From Aricia agestis (taxonomy: Eukaryota; Arthropoda; Insecta; Lepidoptera; Lycaenidae): DNA of 64,000 nt. The stretch's first letter is position 1, and each line of letters starts with the position of its first letter. The notes below the pieces were generated by a model. That model was not told where the DNA came from. It did not search any database and was given only the letters and a program-made list of their open reading frames with translations. The translations under genes and the position numbers were made by a program. Shown here in pieces: positions 1 through 11,055 of this stretch. Location of the stretch: positions 18,233,001 through 18,297,000 of the forward strand of contig NC_056409.1 in assembly GCF_905147365.1 (NCBI RefSeq), written 5' to 3'.

Positions 1-59
1 GTGAAGAGAGAAGGACGATGTTTGATTTTTAGAGTCAGGTGAGCTCTTAAGGATACATA

Positions 60-320
60 CAACCCAACAACCCATACAAGAAACGTGATTTTTTGGCCTT
101 TTTGGCTCGTAATCCATAATGACAACATGTAGACACTTGAAATTTTCACAAAATCTTCAATAATATGTGTACTTTAATATTTATTAGTAAAATTAAAATA
201 AAATAAATAATTAAGGGGGGCTCCCATACAAAAAACACAATTTTTTTAACTACTTTCGCTCTATGTATAATGGTACGGAACCCTTCGTGCGCGAGTCTGA
301 CTTGGTCGATTTTTTTATGA
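60..320 (-). repeat. GGTTCCGTA-family interspersed repeat, 3' part
   Basis: Ends with TACGGAACCCTTCGTGCGCG and a weak CTTGG tail. The same unit occurs at 22036-22706, 38386-39441, 48023-49698 and 51923-52293. Its class is not certain; it is abundant in lepidopteran DNA. Confidence 0.7.
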
Positions 321-588
321 CTATTTTTTTGCAGTTTGATTTAGATTTTAGACGAACAAAGCACGAAGTATCCATGTTACCGTCCACGAAGCAGCATTCA
401 AGTTGCATAAAATAATATAATCTAGGACCTAGGTAGTTGTTACCGGTTACGAGAATGTTTTACGTATTGTAATGAATATTAATTCTGTTGTAGGTATCAG
501 CAGGAAATGCTGAGCTATCCGTGTGTAATAACTTTAATTAGACGCAAGTTCCGTTCATTTCACCGCGCCGCGCCGCGTTATACAGTAA

Positions 589-971
589 CTAGCGGCCCGC
601 CCCGGCTTCGCACGGGTGGACATTGATTTTTAAATATATTTTTTTCAATCTTTATTTCTTAGTCAATCTTTATGTTAAGCAGAACATAAAAATGGTTTAC
701 ACTATTTAGCCTGTAACTACTATATTATAATTATTATACACATTTTTATTGTATTTTTTTTTATTTAATCAAACATAACACTGAAAATATAAAAAAAAAT
801 ACAATAAAAATGTGTATAATAATTATAATTTATAATATAGTAGTTACAGACTAAATAGTGTAAACCATTTTTATGTTCTGCTTAACATAAAGATTGACTA
901 AGAAATAAAGATTGAAAAAAAAATATTTAAAAATCAATGTCCACCCGTGCGAAGCCGGGGCGGGCCGCTAG
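589..971. mobile_element. Palindromic pair of Helitron-like 3' ends
   Basis: A near-perfect inverted repeat with arms of about 175 bp around a loop near 770-795. Both outer ends are CTAG preceded by a GC hairpin (CCCGTGCGAAGCCGGGG). The outer bases are A on the left and T on the right, as at Helitron A^T targets. The arms differ at only a few positions, including a roughly 10-nt indel. Confidence 0.75.
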
Positions 972-1405
972 TTAATTATAATAGCAATCAAAAATAATAG
1001 TCATTCAAAACGTAATGAATTAATGAAGCACTATAATATTATCCCATCAATGAAGCGGCACCCGGCTGTCGCATAACTATTATATTATAAATCTATTGTG
1101 TCTGCGATTACCATGATCGAGGTAATAATAATTAATATTTACGTGGACTCTCCGGGCGAGCACACCCGCGCGGCGCGCCTTGACGACGCCCAATTCGCAA
1201 CGTGCAGCAGAAATCGTAATATTTTAATTTCGCCATAACATCAAAACCAAACGTCCAATTTTAATCATTCAAAGACCAAATATTATCTACATTAACTGTA
1301 CTTAGTAATGAAATAATTTATTTTGATAAGAATTAATGCCATGAGTAAAATAAAGGCATTTAAATGTAGTCCAAAAACATTTAAAGATTTTTTTATAAAA
1401 AAATG
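972..1405. other. AT-rich spacer
   Basis: No exon or repeat with clear ends. A short GC-rich patch at 1140-1200 lacks an acceptor and was rejected as an exon. Confidence 0.6.
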
Positions 1406-1745
1406 TTTTTTTTTTTATGAAATAAGGGGGCAAACGAACAACGGGTCACCTGATGGAAAGCAACTTCCGTCGCCCATGGACACTCGCAGCATCAGAAGAG
1501 CTGCAAGTGCGTTGCCGGCCTTTTAAGAGGGAATAGGGTAATAGGGGAGGGTAGGGAAGGGAAGGGAAGGGAATAGTTGAGGGTAGGGAAGGGAATAGGG
1601 TAGGGGTTAGGGGATTGGGCCTCCGGTAAACTCACTCACTCGGCGAAACACAGCGCAAGCGCTGTTTCACGCCGGTTTTCTGTGAGAACGTGGTATTTAT
1701 CCGGTCGAGCCGGCCCATTCGTGCCGAAGCATGGCTCTCCCACGT
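1406..1745 (-). mobile_element. SINE-like retroposon, copy 1
   Basis: The sense strand starts ACGTGGGAGAGCC, has a pyrimidine-rich CCCTTCCC middle and ends GCCCCCTTATTTCAT plus an A-tail. Other copies are at 12268-12528, 25652-25973 and 53420-53772. The A-tail points to reverse transcription. The internal variable GGGAAGGGAATAGGG array differs in length between copies. Confidence 0.75.
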
Positions 1746-2094
1746 GGTTATTGTGCCTCACTCAATATAGATAGGTATAGTGTGTCGCGGACTTTTTTGT
1801 AGATATTTAAAAGATCTACAATTACTTAGAACATTTTATGGTTCTATCTTTTATAGTTTAGGCAGCGTACGCGAAAAAAGTAACATTTCTGGTTGATTTT
1901 TTACACCTTGCGTCCGAAAATCCCAAATATCTTACGGATCTCTATTTTTTTCCAAAATAAAATTTAGCCTATGTTCAGCAGAATTAATGTAGGATTCCAA
2001 TGGTAAAAGAATCTTTCAAATCGGTCCAGTAGTTTCGGAGCCTATTCAAGACAAACAAACAATCAAATCTTTCCTCTTTATAATAGTAGTGTAG
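1746..2094 (-). mobile_element. Helitron-like 5' end remnant
   Basis: On the minus strand it begins TCTACACTACTATTATAAAGAGG followed by repeated TTTG, a form shared with other lepidopteran Helitron-type repeats. An ATCGGTCCAGTAGTTTCGG block parallels the ATCGGTTCAGTAGTTTTGG block of the 6566-8564 element. Confidence 0.5.
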
Positions 2095-2780
2095 ATGTTG
2101 CCCCATCCCGTGGTCAACTCTATCAGCGCCTCATTTGACGTTTCTATCGCAAATGATAATTCTTTGAAATATTTGTTGTATACTTATTACAAAAGTACAG
2201 TTTGCTCGTAATCATTCTATTTTAAATATAAAGTCAAGTATCATCTCATCAAACCTAGTTCAACTCTGAACGGTCACGCAATAATTTCGGTATGAGCACG
2301 CAGCGTGCCGAGAGTGTATCGGCCGATAACATTGAGATGAGGTTTCGCAATGGGTGTCGTAAACTTGCCATTGGCGCCGCCACCACCCGCCACCACCCGC
2401 CACCTAGGACGACTTGTAACGATACCTACACAAATAATACATCCAATGTGTTTCGCATGCATATAACGATAAAGCTATTATTTCAACATGAGAAATCTAT
2501 AGTTATACACTTTTATTATAATTTATACTTGAATGAGAAATTATGTCTACCTCTGTGTGTTACATTTTCTGTCAGTTCCACTTGATTAGATGGGTATGGA
2601 GATTGGTTCCCGGGAAATGACATAGGACAGTTTTTGCAGCAAATGTAGGTACAATTAGAGAAAGATAAAAAGATCTAGTAGGTATGTATTTAATAATCTA
2701 CCAGAGTATTTCAATTTTACCATTACACCTTGTCCATACATATTCCTAGCTAAGTATATAAAACCAAGGCAATTTGAGCA
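2095..2780. other. Spacer without recognised features
   Basis: Several short open frames overlap on both strands near 2274-2585 but none shows a family motif or exon borders. Confidence 0.5.
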
Positions 2781-2799
2781 TCTACGGACGTTTATCTGT

Positions 2800-3478
2800 C
2801 ATAGATGGGTAATACCAGGACATTTTGGACGTATTTGGGCATGTTATGTCTATCTTGAAATTGATAGAAGGATTGCAAACTCGTGGAAACGTTACTGGTA
2901 TCTTAAGGACATAATGAAAAATAAAGACTTCTCTGTGGCAATCAAAAGAAAAATATTCAACAGTTGCATTCTGCAGATTCTAACTTATGGAAGTCAAACC
3001 TGGGCAACGACTTCGAAAAACATCCAAAAGCTCAAATCCTGTCAAAGAAGCATGGAAAGAAGTATATTAGGCTTTACAAAAAGAGACAAGAAAAGAGCAG
3101 CTGACCTTAGGAAACTTACTAAGTTAGAGGATGTATGTTCAAAAATAAAAAAACACTAAAATGGCAATGGACAGGTCACGTCATAAGAGGACAAAAAAAG
3201 TGGTCAAAAATAACTACAAAATGGTTTCTAAGATACAATACAAAAAGAAAAAGAGGACGACTACTTAAAAGATGGTCAGATGAAACTGCTGGCCCTTTGT
3301 GGCTTCGGCTGGCTCGTGACAGATGCGAATGGAAAAGGCTGGAGGAGGCCTTTGTGTCAGAAGGTCACGCCAATAAGGAGGCTGACGTGCAGCTTCCCAT
3401 TTCTAAATAATGTTTTTAATGAATTGTTTAGTAACTATTTTGTGAGTTTTGGTAATAAAAGGCTTTGAAATTGAAATG
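2800..3478 (+). pseudogene. RTE-type non-LTR retrotransposon, reverse transcriptase C-terminus, broken
   Basis: Two overlapping frames (2914-3159, then 3135-3410) hold the end of an RTE/BovB-like polyprotein: IKRKIFNSCIL.ILTYGSQTW, the SMERSILGFTKRD block, then KWQWTGHVIR, RGRLLKRWSDE and RLARDRCEWKRLEEAF. A frameshift and stop near 3160 separate them. A 3' end GGTAATAAAAGGCTTTG follows. This is a 5'-truncated dead copy. Confidence 0.85.
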
Positions 3479-3713
3479 TCTATCTCTATTATAGTTTAAT
3501 GTCACACACAATGCATTTCAATGCAGCATCATCAAATCATCTTCCGTTTCAAGGGTTCCCCAACGACTCGGCCTTACCCATTGCGAGGTCCTCAGCCGAA
3601 GGTCTTTGGTTTTTGCGAGGCCCTTTGTCTTACGAAAAAATACCTTGCGAGCAGGACCCTCCAAGAACGAGGTTCTGTTCGCCACCCCCTAGGGCCTTCA
3701 CTGCCCAACGTAC

Positions 3714-3849
3714 CTGGTGAAGTTGAGATGCGACGACTCCAGGATCTCGGGCAGCGTGCCCCACAGCGTCTGGTGCAGCTCCCGCACGGGCGCGCCCCAC
3801 CAGCTCGCCCGCCAGTACCGCACCGTCGACGACACGCAGCACGTCACAC
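3714..3849 (-). CDS. Isolated candidate coding exon, unknown protein
   Basis: A 136-nt GC-rich block in AT-rich DNA, with an acceptor (CTATCCGCAG) and donor (CAG|GTACGT) on the minus strand. One frame is open throughout and reads like a folded protein: VRYWRASWWGAP, then RELHQTLWGTLPEILESS and HLNFT. The other two frames give low-complexity Ala/Arg/Gly peptides, as antisense and off-frame readings of GC-rich exons do. No neighbouring exon was found, so its gene must have long introns or be broken. I do not recognise the protein. Confidence 0.4.
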
Positions 3850-3869
3850 CTGCGGATAGAGATTTATTT

Positions 3870-4085
3870 ATTCAATTATCTCTGTATGATCCATGCGTCG
3901 AATGGGCATGTAAAAGGTCGGCTTGATCTCTCGCAAGTCGTGTCGGTCGTCCGTCCTGCTGGGTTATGAGATTAAAGGAATAGAGACTGCTCTTATGTAC
4001 TGAGCACGCACCTGGGCACTATAAAATTACTCCTGCGTTCCTGGCCTGGTGGCTGGTTTCAATGAAACCGGCCACCGTCACCGAA
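3870..4085 (+). mobile_element. SINE body, head missing
   Basis: Homologous to 52437-52640 in opposite orientation (shared GGGCACTATAAATTACTCCTG-like and ACCGGCCACCGTCACCG blocks). The tRNA-like head seen in that copy is absent here. Confidence 0.6.
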
Positions 4086-4460
4086 CAATTGAAAATTTAA
4101 ATAGTGTCTGCGATACCCACGATGGAGGTGCTAAAATTGCCAAATTACAATATATGTATACCTTATACTAAGGTGCATATAATAAAATATATTATAAAGA
4201 TAAACTACACTTTGTCACGAGTAGGTGAAGTGACGCGCTCTTCATTCCAGAGACTCCCCCGGAACCTCTAGTACTATGAGAATACTAGTACATATGTATA
4301 TTCAGACTCCGGAAGGTCCGTTGGTTCTATGTGGCTATGTGCCCTTAGTCAATAATCCACAGGCACAATTCAGATTTTGGATAGTAGAATAAAGGGCTAA
4401 TCCTTAATAACTATCTTCGTCATTATTGAGGACATGTTATTCACAATAGTCAGGATTTAG

Positions 4461-5080
4461 AGTCTGGCCAACGAAAGCTGAACCAAGCATTTATTTTGAT
4501 TGGTAACACTATTCTGCCAGTCGATGGTTTGCGGTTGCACGATTTCATGATCTTGATACTTGGTCATAATTATTATTTTATACTCTTGTGATCTTTTAAT
4601 TTTTCATACTAGACATGTTATTTATTTTAATAAATGGTATTTTTATTGAAAATCTTCACGAAGATTCGGATGAGAAACAGGAAAGTTTCCACCATACCAT
4701 TGTGACCTAATTACCCATCGAATATTCTACTCTCTCGTTAATACCGATTAGACAAAAACACAAATAAGACACAATTATTTTACGTGCACTTTTTCCACTA
4801 TATTCATTTATTATTATTACAAATTTTAGCTAAAAACACGACCGGTTTCGAAACAATTCTACTAGGCTTAGTTAGCAATATATTTTCTAAGTCAGTAGCT
4901 ATAATTTATGTTAGACTTTTCTTTTATAGGTGCATAATTTTTTGCACATTGGAGTAATATAATATCTAGCATCAGCAGAAAATGATCTAAATCTTTTTTT
5001 CCTACTACATTATGTGATACCATATAAATAATTTTTAAATTTGCCGCGGTTCGCTTGGTTCAGCTTTCGTTGGCCAGACT
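4461..5080. mobile_element. 620-bp TIR element (MITE)
   Basis: Perfect 28-bp terminal inverted repeats beginning AGTCTGGCCAACGAAAGCTG. The interior is AT-rich and non-coding. A target duplication is not obvious, so the superfamily is open. Confidence 0.75.
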
Positions 5081-5519
5081 TTTTTTTCTAGCTTGTCATA
5101 GTAGCGACTTGAAGCCGAGTTCAAGGCAATTACCTCGCCTCGAAATGCCCTAATTCGCAAGCTTTTTTGAACTTTCTATTTGACACACATATTAAGCTTA
5201 GTACGTCTTTTAAATTGACAAGAACTATTAACGTTGAGTCGCGGGCGAAACTCAGTGGTCGCCCTTCGACCTTGGAGTAGGCTGATGCAGTAGTTTTATA
5301 TACATATATAGTATATAGTGTGAATGTATAATTGTATATTATCGACTGTTGTTTATTTTGAGCATTTATTACCTTGGAATACATTCAGCAATATTCCGTA
5401 CTAGGCTACTAGCATTATAAATGCGAAAGTGTGTCTATCTAATAGCTCTAGTCTCTACACACCTGAGCAGTTAAGCAGCTTAACCTATCTAGATGAAATT
5501 TTGGTATGGACAAAGTTTC

Positions 5520-5670
5520 AGGGTGGGTTGCACCAGAGGCGTGATTATATTTAAGGTTAAGAATATCGTCAAATATGGCGTCCATTATGGACTTTTACTA
5601 GGGATTTGACAGTTCATTTAACATTTTGTAATAGTTAAAGTTATAGTTAAAGTTGGTGCAACCCACCCTA
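5520..5670. mobile_element. GGGTTGCACCA MITE, short copy
   Basis: Starts GGGTTGCACCAGAGGCGTG and ends GTTGGTGCAACCC, with TTAAAGTTATAG iterations inside. Related longer copies lie at 23534-23932 and 53929-54150. Confidence 0.65.
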
Positions 5671-5913
5671 AGTCCTTACGTCTAATTTCCAATTAAATTT
5701 GTAATGAAGGGTTTTCGAGTACGTTATAAACAGTAAAACTGTAAAAAGCCGTGGGACGTCTATATAATGTTTAATATTAGTACTTTATATTTACTGTTAC
5801 TTGTAGTTCATAATATATAAGTTACATGAAAAAAAAAAAAACAGTTTTCTTCTCTATTAATTTCTTTTTAACCTATTCAGTCATACGTAGATACTAGATA
5901 GTAACTAGTAGGT

Positions 5914-5963
5914 ATTAATATCGCGTAGACACAAAAGATCTTTTGTGTCTACGCGATATTAAT
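5914..5963. repeat. Perfect 50-bp palindrome without loop
   Basis: Twenty-five bases on each side of 5938/5939 are exact reverse complements (arm ATTAATATCGCGTAGACACA then AAAGA). No spacer is present. Confidence 0.9.
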
Positions 5964-6565
5964 CATCAGATTACAGATATCGTCTAGAGTCTAGACTCTA
6001 GAAGTCTAGACTCATAAATATTAATTTTAACGGGTTTGACTGATTTTAAATACCACCAGGAACCGTAAACTAGGAACTGTTAACAAGTGGCACTTCTATT
6101 TTGAATTTTCGCTTTTCATGCTTATTTTCTTTATTTGAATATCAATGTGCCATTTAAAAATACAATAAAAATTAGACTACTTTTAATCAAAACATTTATT
6201 ATGAATGCGGCAAATCCTTGTAACTATAAGATCATCTCATGACAAACAATTTATTATTATCACATCGATCATGGATGACACAATAATCATGATTTATAGA
6301 TATAACATATATTATATTCATGGCTTCAATTGCATTTGTTTCCTTAATTTTCATTTGTTTTTCCGGAGTTAGCTTTTTATATTTATTTCATTATTTATTT
6401 CATTAGTGCTTTATAATTTATGTTAAATATGACAATATTTTTACCAGTAGGTAATTAGTAGATGTTGTATTCCGTTTATTTTTATTATTTTTTGAAAACA
6501 GAAATAGAACGCATAGCAGGTATGTATAAGATAGTATTACCATGTATTACAATATTATAAGTACA

Positions 6566-8564
6566 CTAGCTGTTGCCCGCGACTTCGTCCGCGTGGACTT
6601 CAGTTTATAGCGCGCGGTGTCAATAAAATTGGTGTCAAAAGCTTTTTAAAACCCTGGTACCCCTTAAATCAAAATACCCAAAACAGCCGTGTAGTGTGCA
6701 CATAATATGTTTTTTTTAAATTAAACTTTTTTATACCTTTTAAAGCTTATTTAGCGTTACACAACTTAGCTGCATAATGCATTACACAACTTTAGCTTTG
6801 CCCAATAGCCAATACCCATAGGCCATAAACTATTTAGTATTTATTATTGGTAGACTGTTGTTTCTGATTTCTATGTTGGTACGTGAGTTATTTAATAACA
6901 TGTATAACAATCGAAAGAATCGAAATATTAACTCAACATGGTACCACCTCTTATAGAAATACATATGAGCAAGCGATAGCGCGATCTAGGCGACTCTTGG
7001 CGCCATCTGTTCCAGTTTTTGGAACTAACTTAATGTGAACAAATTTACGCATAAACACCCCCTTACAACCCCTTTTTCCAGTAAGAAGTAGCCTATGTCC
7101 TTTCTCAGGCTTTAGACTATCTGTGTACAAAATTTCATTACAATCGGTTCAGTAGCAAAGAGAATGTCATATACTACGTTCAGTAGTTCTGACGCTCGCG
7201 CTGTTGTTATTGAATTTGATATCTAACCTAAGTTGGTAGGTGAGTACTTAGTTAATAACGTGTATTACAATCGAAAGAATCGATAAACCAAGCTTAACAT
7301 GGTACCACCTCTTATAGAAATACGCATGAGCAAGCAATAGCGCGATCTAGGGGACTCTTGGTGCCATCTATTTTGAGTTTTTGGAACTAACTTAATTTGA
7401 CCAAATTTACGCATTTACACCCCCTTACCCTTTTCCAGTTAAAAAGTAGCCTATGTCCTTTCTCAGGCTTTAGACTATCTGTGTACAAAATTTCTTTACA
7501 ATCGGTTCAGTAGTTTTGGCGTGAAAGCGAGACAGACAGACAGACAGAGATACTTTCGCATTTATAATATTAGTATAGAACATGTATAACAATCGAAAGA
7601 ATCAAAAATTCAAGCTTAACATGGTACCACCTCTTATAGAAATACGCATGAGCAAGCAATAGCGCGATCTAGGGGACTTTTGGCGCCATCTATTTTGAGT
7701 TTTTGGAACTAACTTAATTTGACCAAATTTACGCATTTTCACTCCCTTACAACCCTCTTTTCCAGTAAAGAAGTAGCCTATGTCCTTTCTCAGGCTTTAG
7801 ACTATCTGTGTACAAAATTTCATTACAATCGGTTCAGTAGTTTTGGCGTGAAAGCGAGACAGACAGACAGACAGAGATACTTTCGCATTTATAATATTAG
7901 TATAGAACATGTATAACAATCGAAAGAATCAAAAATTCAAGCTTAACATGGTACCGCCTCTTATAGAAATACGCATGAGCAAGCAATAGCGCGATCTAGG
8001 GGACTTTTGGCGCCATCTATTTTGAGTTTTTGGAACTAACTTAATTTGACCAAATTTACGCATTTTCACCCCCTTACAACCCCCTTTTCCAGTAAAAAAG
8101 TAGCCTATGTCCTTTCTCAGGCTTTAGACTATCTGTGTACAAAATTTCATTACAATCGGTTCAGTAGTTTTGGCGTGAAAGCGAGACAGACAGACAGACA
8201 GAGATACTTTCGCATTTATAATATTAGTATAGAACATGTATAACAATCGAAAGAATCAAAAATTCAAGCTTAACATGGTACCGCCTCTTATAGAAATACG
8301 CATGAGCAAGCAATAGCGCGATCTAGGGGACTTTTGGCGCCATCTATTTTGAGTTTTTGGAACTAACTTAATTTGACCAAATTTACGCATTTTCACCCCC
8401 TTACAACCCCCTTTTCCAGTAAAAAAGTAGCCTATGTCCTTTCTCAGGCTTTAGACTATCTGTGTACAAAATTTCATTACAATTGGTTCAGTAGTTTTGG
8501 CGTGAAAGCGAGACAGACAGACAGACAGACAGAGATACTTTCGCATTTATAATATTAGTATAGA
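6566..8564 (-). mobile_element. Helitron with tandemly multiplied 5' end
   Basis: On the minus strand the element starts TCTATACTAATATTATAAA and ends with a hairpin (CGCGgacgaagtCGCG) and CAACAGCTAG, between A and T: standard non-autonomous Helitron ends, like the Lep1 group. The 5' region is present about five times, with unit starts at 6897, 7256, 7579, 7906 and 8233. The last three units are 327, 327 and 332 bp and nearly identical. Each carries the (GACA)n tract and an internal copy of the 5' terminus. No RepHel protein is encoded. Its 3' half is almost the same as in 56675-58315. Confidence 0.85.
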
Positions 8565-9783
8565 TTCCAGTGCTCGTTTAAAAACACTCACTATCGTACC
8601 ATAAGAGTGCGATAAAAATATTTGTGTTCGAGAGTGAAAGTGAAAAGTAGCAATATTTCAAAGAAATTATATAGGTACGTAGTCAGCCACCAGACTTTAT
8701 TCGTAGCCATTAACTGTTTTATTGAGATTAGAAGTAGCGGCCTTTTATATTTTTAACCAGAATGTTTCGCGGACGCAGCCGGTGCAAAATCCGATCATCC
8801 TTGGTAACTTCCGAAAGGTTACGTGTAACGCAGGGCAGCCTCGAAGGTTGCCCGAAGTGACGGGCGTGCACTAGGTATGGTTCGTTCAAATCATTGTACC
8901 TCAGAGTTACTGTGTTATTGGTGCTCCAAATCTTTATTGTTTTTTACTGCAATAGATCTCTCGACCTCTGGCGACCCACCTGCCCTAGTAGACAAGTGGC
9001 AAGCGATTATCGTAAAGTGTAAACGCTAACAAAATGTATGCGATTTGACAAAAGTCATCGCTTCGCTAGCGAATACTAAAGTCTAGGCCCTCAGGGGTCG
9101 CTATCCACAGGTTGAACCACGGTTGAACACTGGTCTAGCGACACATGCCGCCGCGCCGCTGCTTTATAATGGGGTAGAGCAAAATGAAACCTATGGTTAA
9201 CTTCGTAGAGTGGTATTTTATTTGAATTTTTGTCGGTCGCGTGCCGCGAGAATTGGAAAGCCACCTGCGTTTAAAAGCGATGTGTTGCGAGGGATGTGTT
9301 TTTAAAATCCAATAGAATCGCTTAGCGAGGTCACTGCAACGTCAAGTCAATGAAGCGACTCTATTGGTTCTCAAAAACACATTCCTAGCAACACATTTCT
9401 AGTGGAAACGTACCCTTAGGCGTGTACAGTGTACACTGTACGCATTTCGCAGTCCGCATTATACGTCACACGACACGTTACGTTGCAATATTCCACGCTG
9501 TGTGCCAAGAAAATGGCGCATTAGCCCGAGAAAACTATTTATTTACGTTGACAAAATTAAACAACCTTTGTATAATTGTGTTATTCTAGAATCTAGAGGT
9601 GAACGCCCGGGAAGATTACACCGAGACATACATTTTAATGAATCTATTTTGCACAGCTGCTGAAGTTGGATATTTTTACAACGAATTCTTGGCATGTTTC
9701 AGGTGTAAAGTTCTTGTTATTGTAAAACGCAAGGTCTATAGAAGGTGTGTATAAACTGTACAAAAGCAGCAGTCACCATTGAA
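8565..9783. other. Spacer
   Basis: No gene or complete element. It has short self-similar patches, such as opposed CCAATAGAATCGCTT-like and AAGCGACTCTATTGG-like words near 9310 and 9355, suggesting a decayed foldback repeat. Confidence 0.4.
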
Positions 9784-9870
9784 ATAAAACTAGTATAAAG
9801 ACAAATGTAGAGGCGCTTTTTTAATTAAATTAAAAAAGCGCCTCTACATTTGTCTTTATACTAGTTTTAT
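9784..9870. repeat. 87-bp perfect palindrome
   Basis: Arms of 43 bp around a single central base at 9827. The inner arms read AGAGGCGCTTTTTTAATT against its reverse complement, and the outer ends are ATAAAACTAG/CTAGTTTTAT. All pairs checked match. Confidence 0.9.
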
Positions 9871-10237
9871 CTCGTAAGTCGTAACTCGTAATGTTGACGA
9901 CTTCCAAAGACGATAAGTTCTTCTTTTTATATCGATTGCATAATTTAGGAGCTACTGAGTTCTATTTAAAAGAATCGTTGAAAAATGTAATCCTTTCCTG
10001 GATAATGGACTGTAGTATAATTACATAATGATTCACCTTACATTATTTACCTTTTATCTAATATCTTCGTATCTACAATGTACGGAAATTGTATAATTAT
10101 TGTGTCCAAAGAAGGAGATAAAGTAAATTACATTACGAACTCACGTTAACCTTGCAACATAGAAAACTCTACCGATTATATCGCGGTATATGTTTATAAT
10201 ATCTAGAGGATATACAAAACACATACAAAACTAGCTG

Positions 10238-10504
10238 ATAATAGTTTGGGGTGTGTATGGATCCCCTATACATATTGACTTCGCTTTGAAAGTAGCAGCG
10301 CTGAAAGAGTAACATTTATTTTTATTTTTTATGGGACAATTCATGAAGCTGTGGCGCTTGCCCATACAAAACACAAAAAAAATATCTTTTAGCGCTGTTA
10401 CTTTTACAGTGAACTCTATACAAGCCACAAGGGATACAACTCATACATCACACATACACACCCTAAAGTATATTAATATTTTGTATTGTTACACCTTGTA
10501 TATG
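10238..10504. mobile_element. CAGGGTGTAACAAAA palindromic MITE, diverged copy
   Basis: Contains the family blocks GGGTGTGTA, AAAGTAGCAGCGCTGAAAGA and its inverse, CACACCCTAAAGTAT, and ends TTGTTACACCTTGTAT. Other copies are at 28679, 33966 and 47370. Confidence 0.7.
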
Positions 10505-10699
10505 TAGAGAGATTAACACTGTTCCAGTACAGTAACAGAAACCTAAATCTAGTTATTGGCCTAGATTACTTGGATCGCTCTCGAAAGGCTGCATGCAGGT
10601 TCTATGCCGAGTTGTAGCTATAACAAGTAATCAATATAGTTACCTATATGATCATCCACTTAACATTCTCAGCTTATGGACTCTAAAACGCGTTTCCTT

Positions 10700-10872
10700 T
10701 AGATAGATATATAGATACTTTATTGCTCACATTAAATTTAAATACAAGATCATGTTACTTAAACTAAACTTAAGGAAAACATAAATGTAGGCAAGGGCGG
10801 CCTTATCGCTTGCGATCTCTTCCAGGCAACCCTGCGGGAGAGGAAAATTTAATCTAAAAAAGTATGCTATGT
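10700..10872 (-). mobile_element. Non-LTR retrotransposon 3' end
   Basis: The minus strand holds a GCAAGCGATAAGGCCGCC block followed by sequence ending in AATAAAGTATCTATATATCTATC, a form of 3' end shared by lepidopteran LINEs. The TATCTA tail is a short simple repeat. Confidence 0.6.
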
Positions 10873-11055
10873 ACCGGATACCTTTACCGTTTAAACGCTG
10901 AAGGAGAACATCTTACGTCACGAGGATAATATTAATAAATATAAAAACATAAACATTTCGCTAATAAAATGATCAACTGAATAAATTAGAAGAGGTTTTG
11001 TCCTTACGATATATTATGTTAAATTATGTATGTTTTATAATATTAAATGTAATGT

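Noticed and set aside
1140..1215. GC-rich minus-strand exon
   Set aside because: No acceptor next to it and the peptide is low-complexity.
2274..2585. Overlapping open frames on both strands
   Set aside because: No domain, splice context or codon signal; short chance frames.
7719..8243. Repeated 65-codon frames
   Set aside because: Open frames within the Helitron unit, repeated only because the DNA is; no protein motif.
7500..8560. CRISPR-like array
   Set aside because: The repeats are 327 bp with no spacers, belong to a Helitron and are in a eukaryotic genome.
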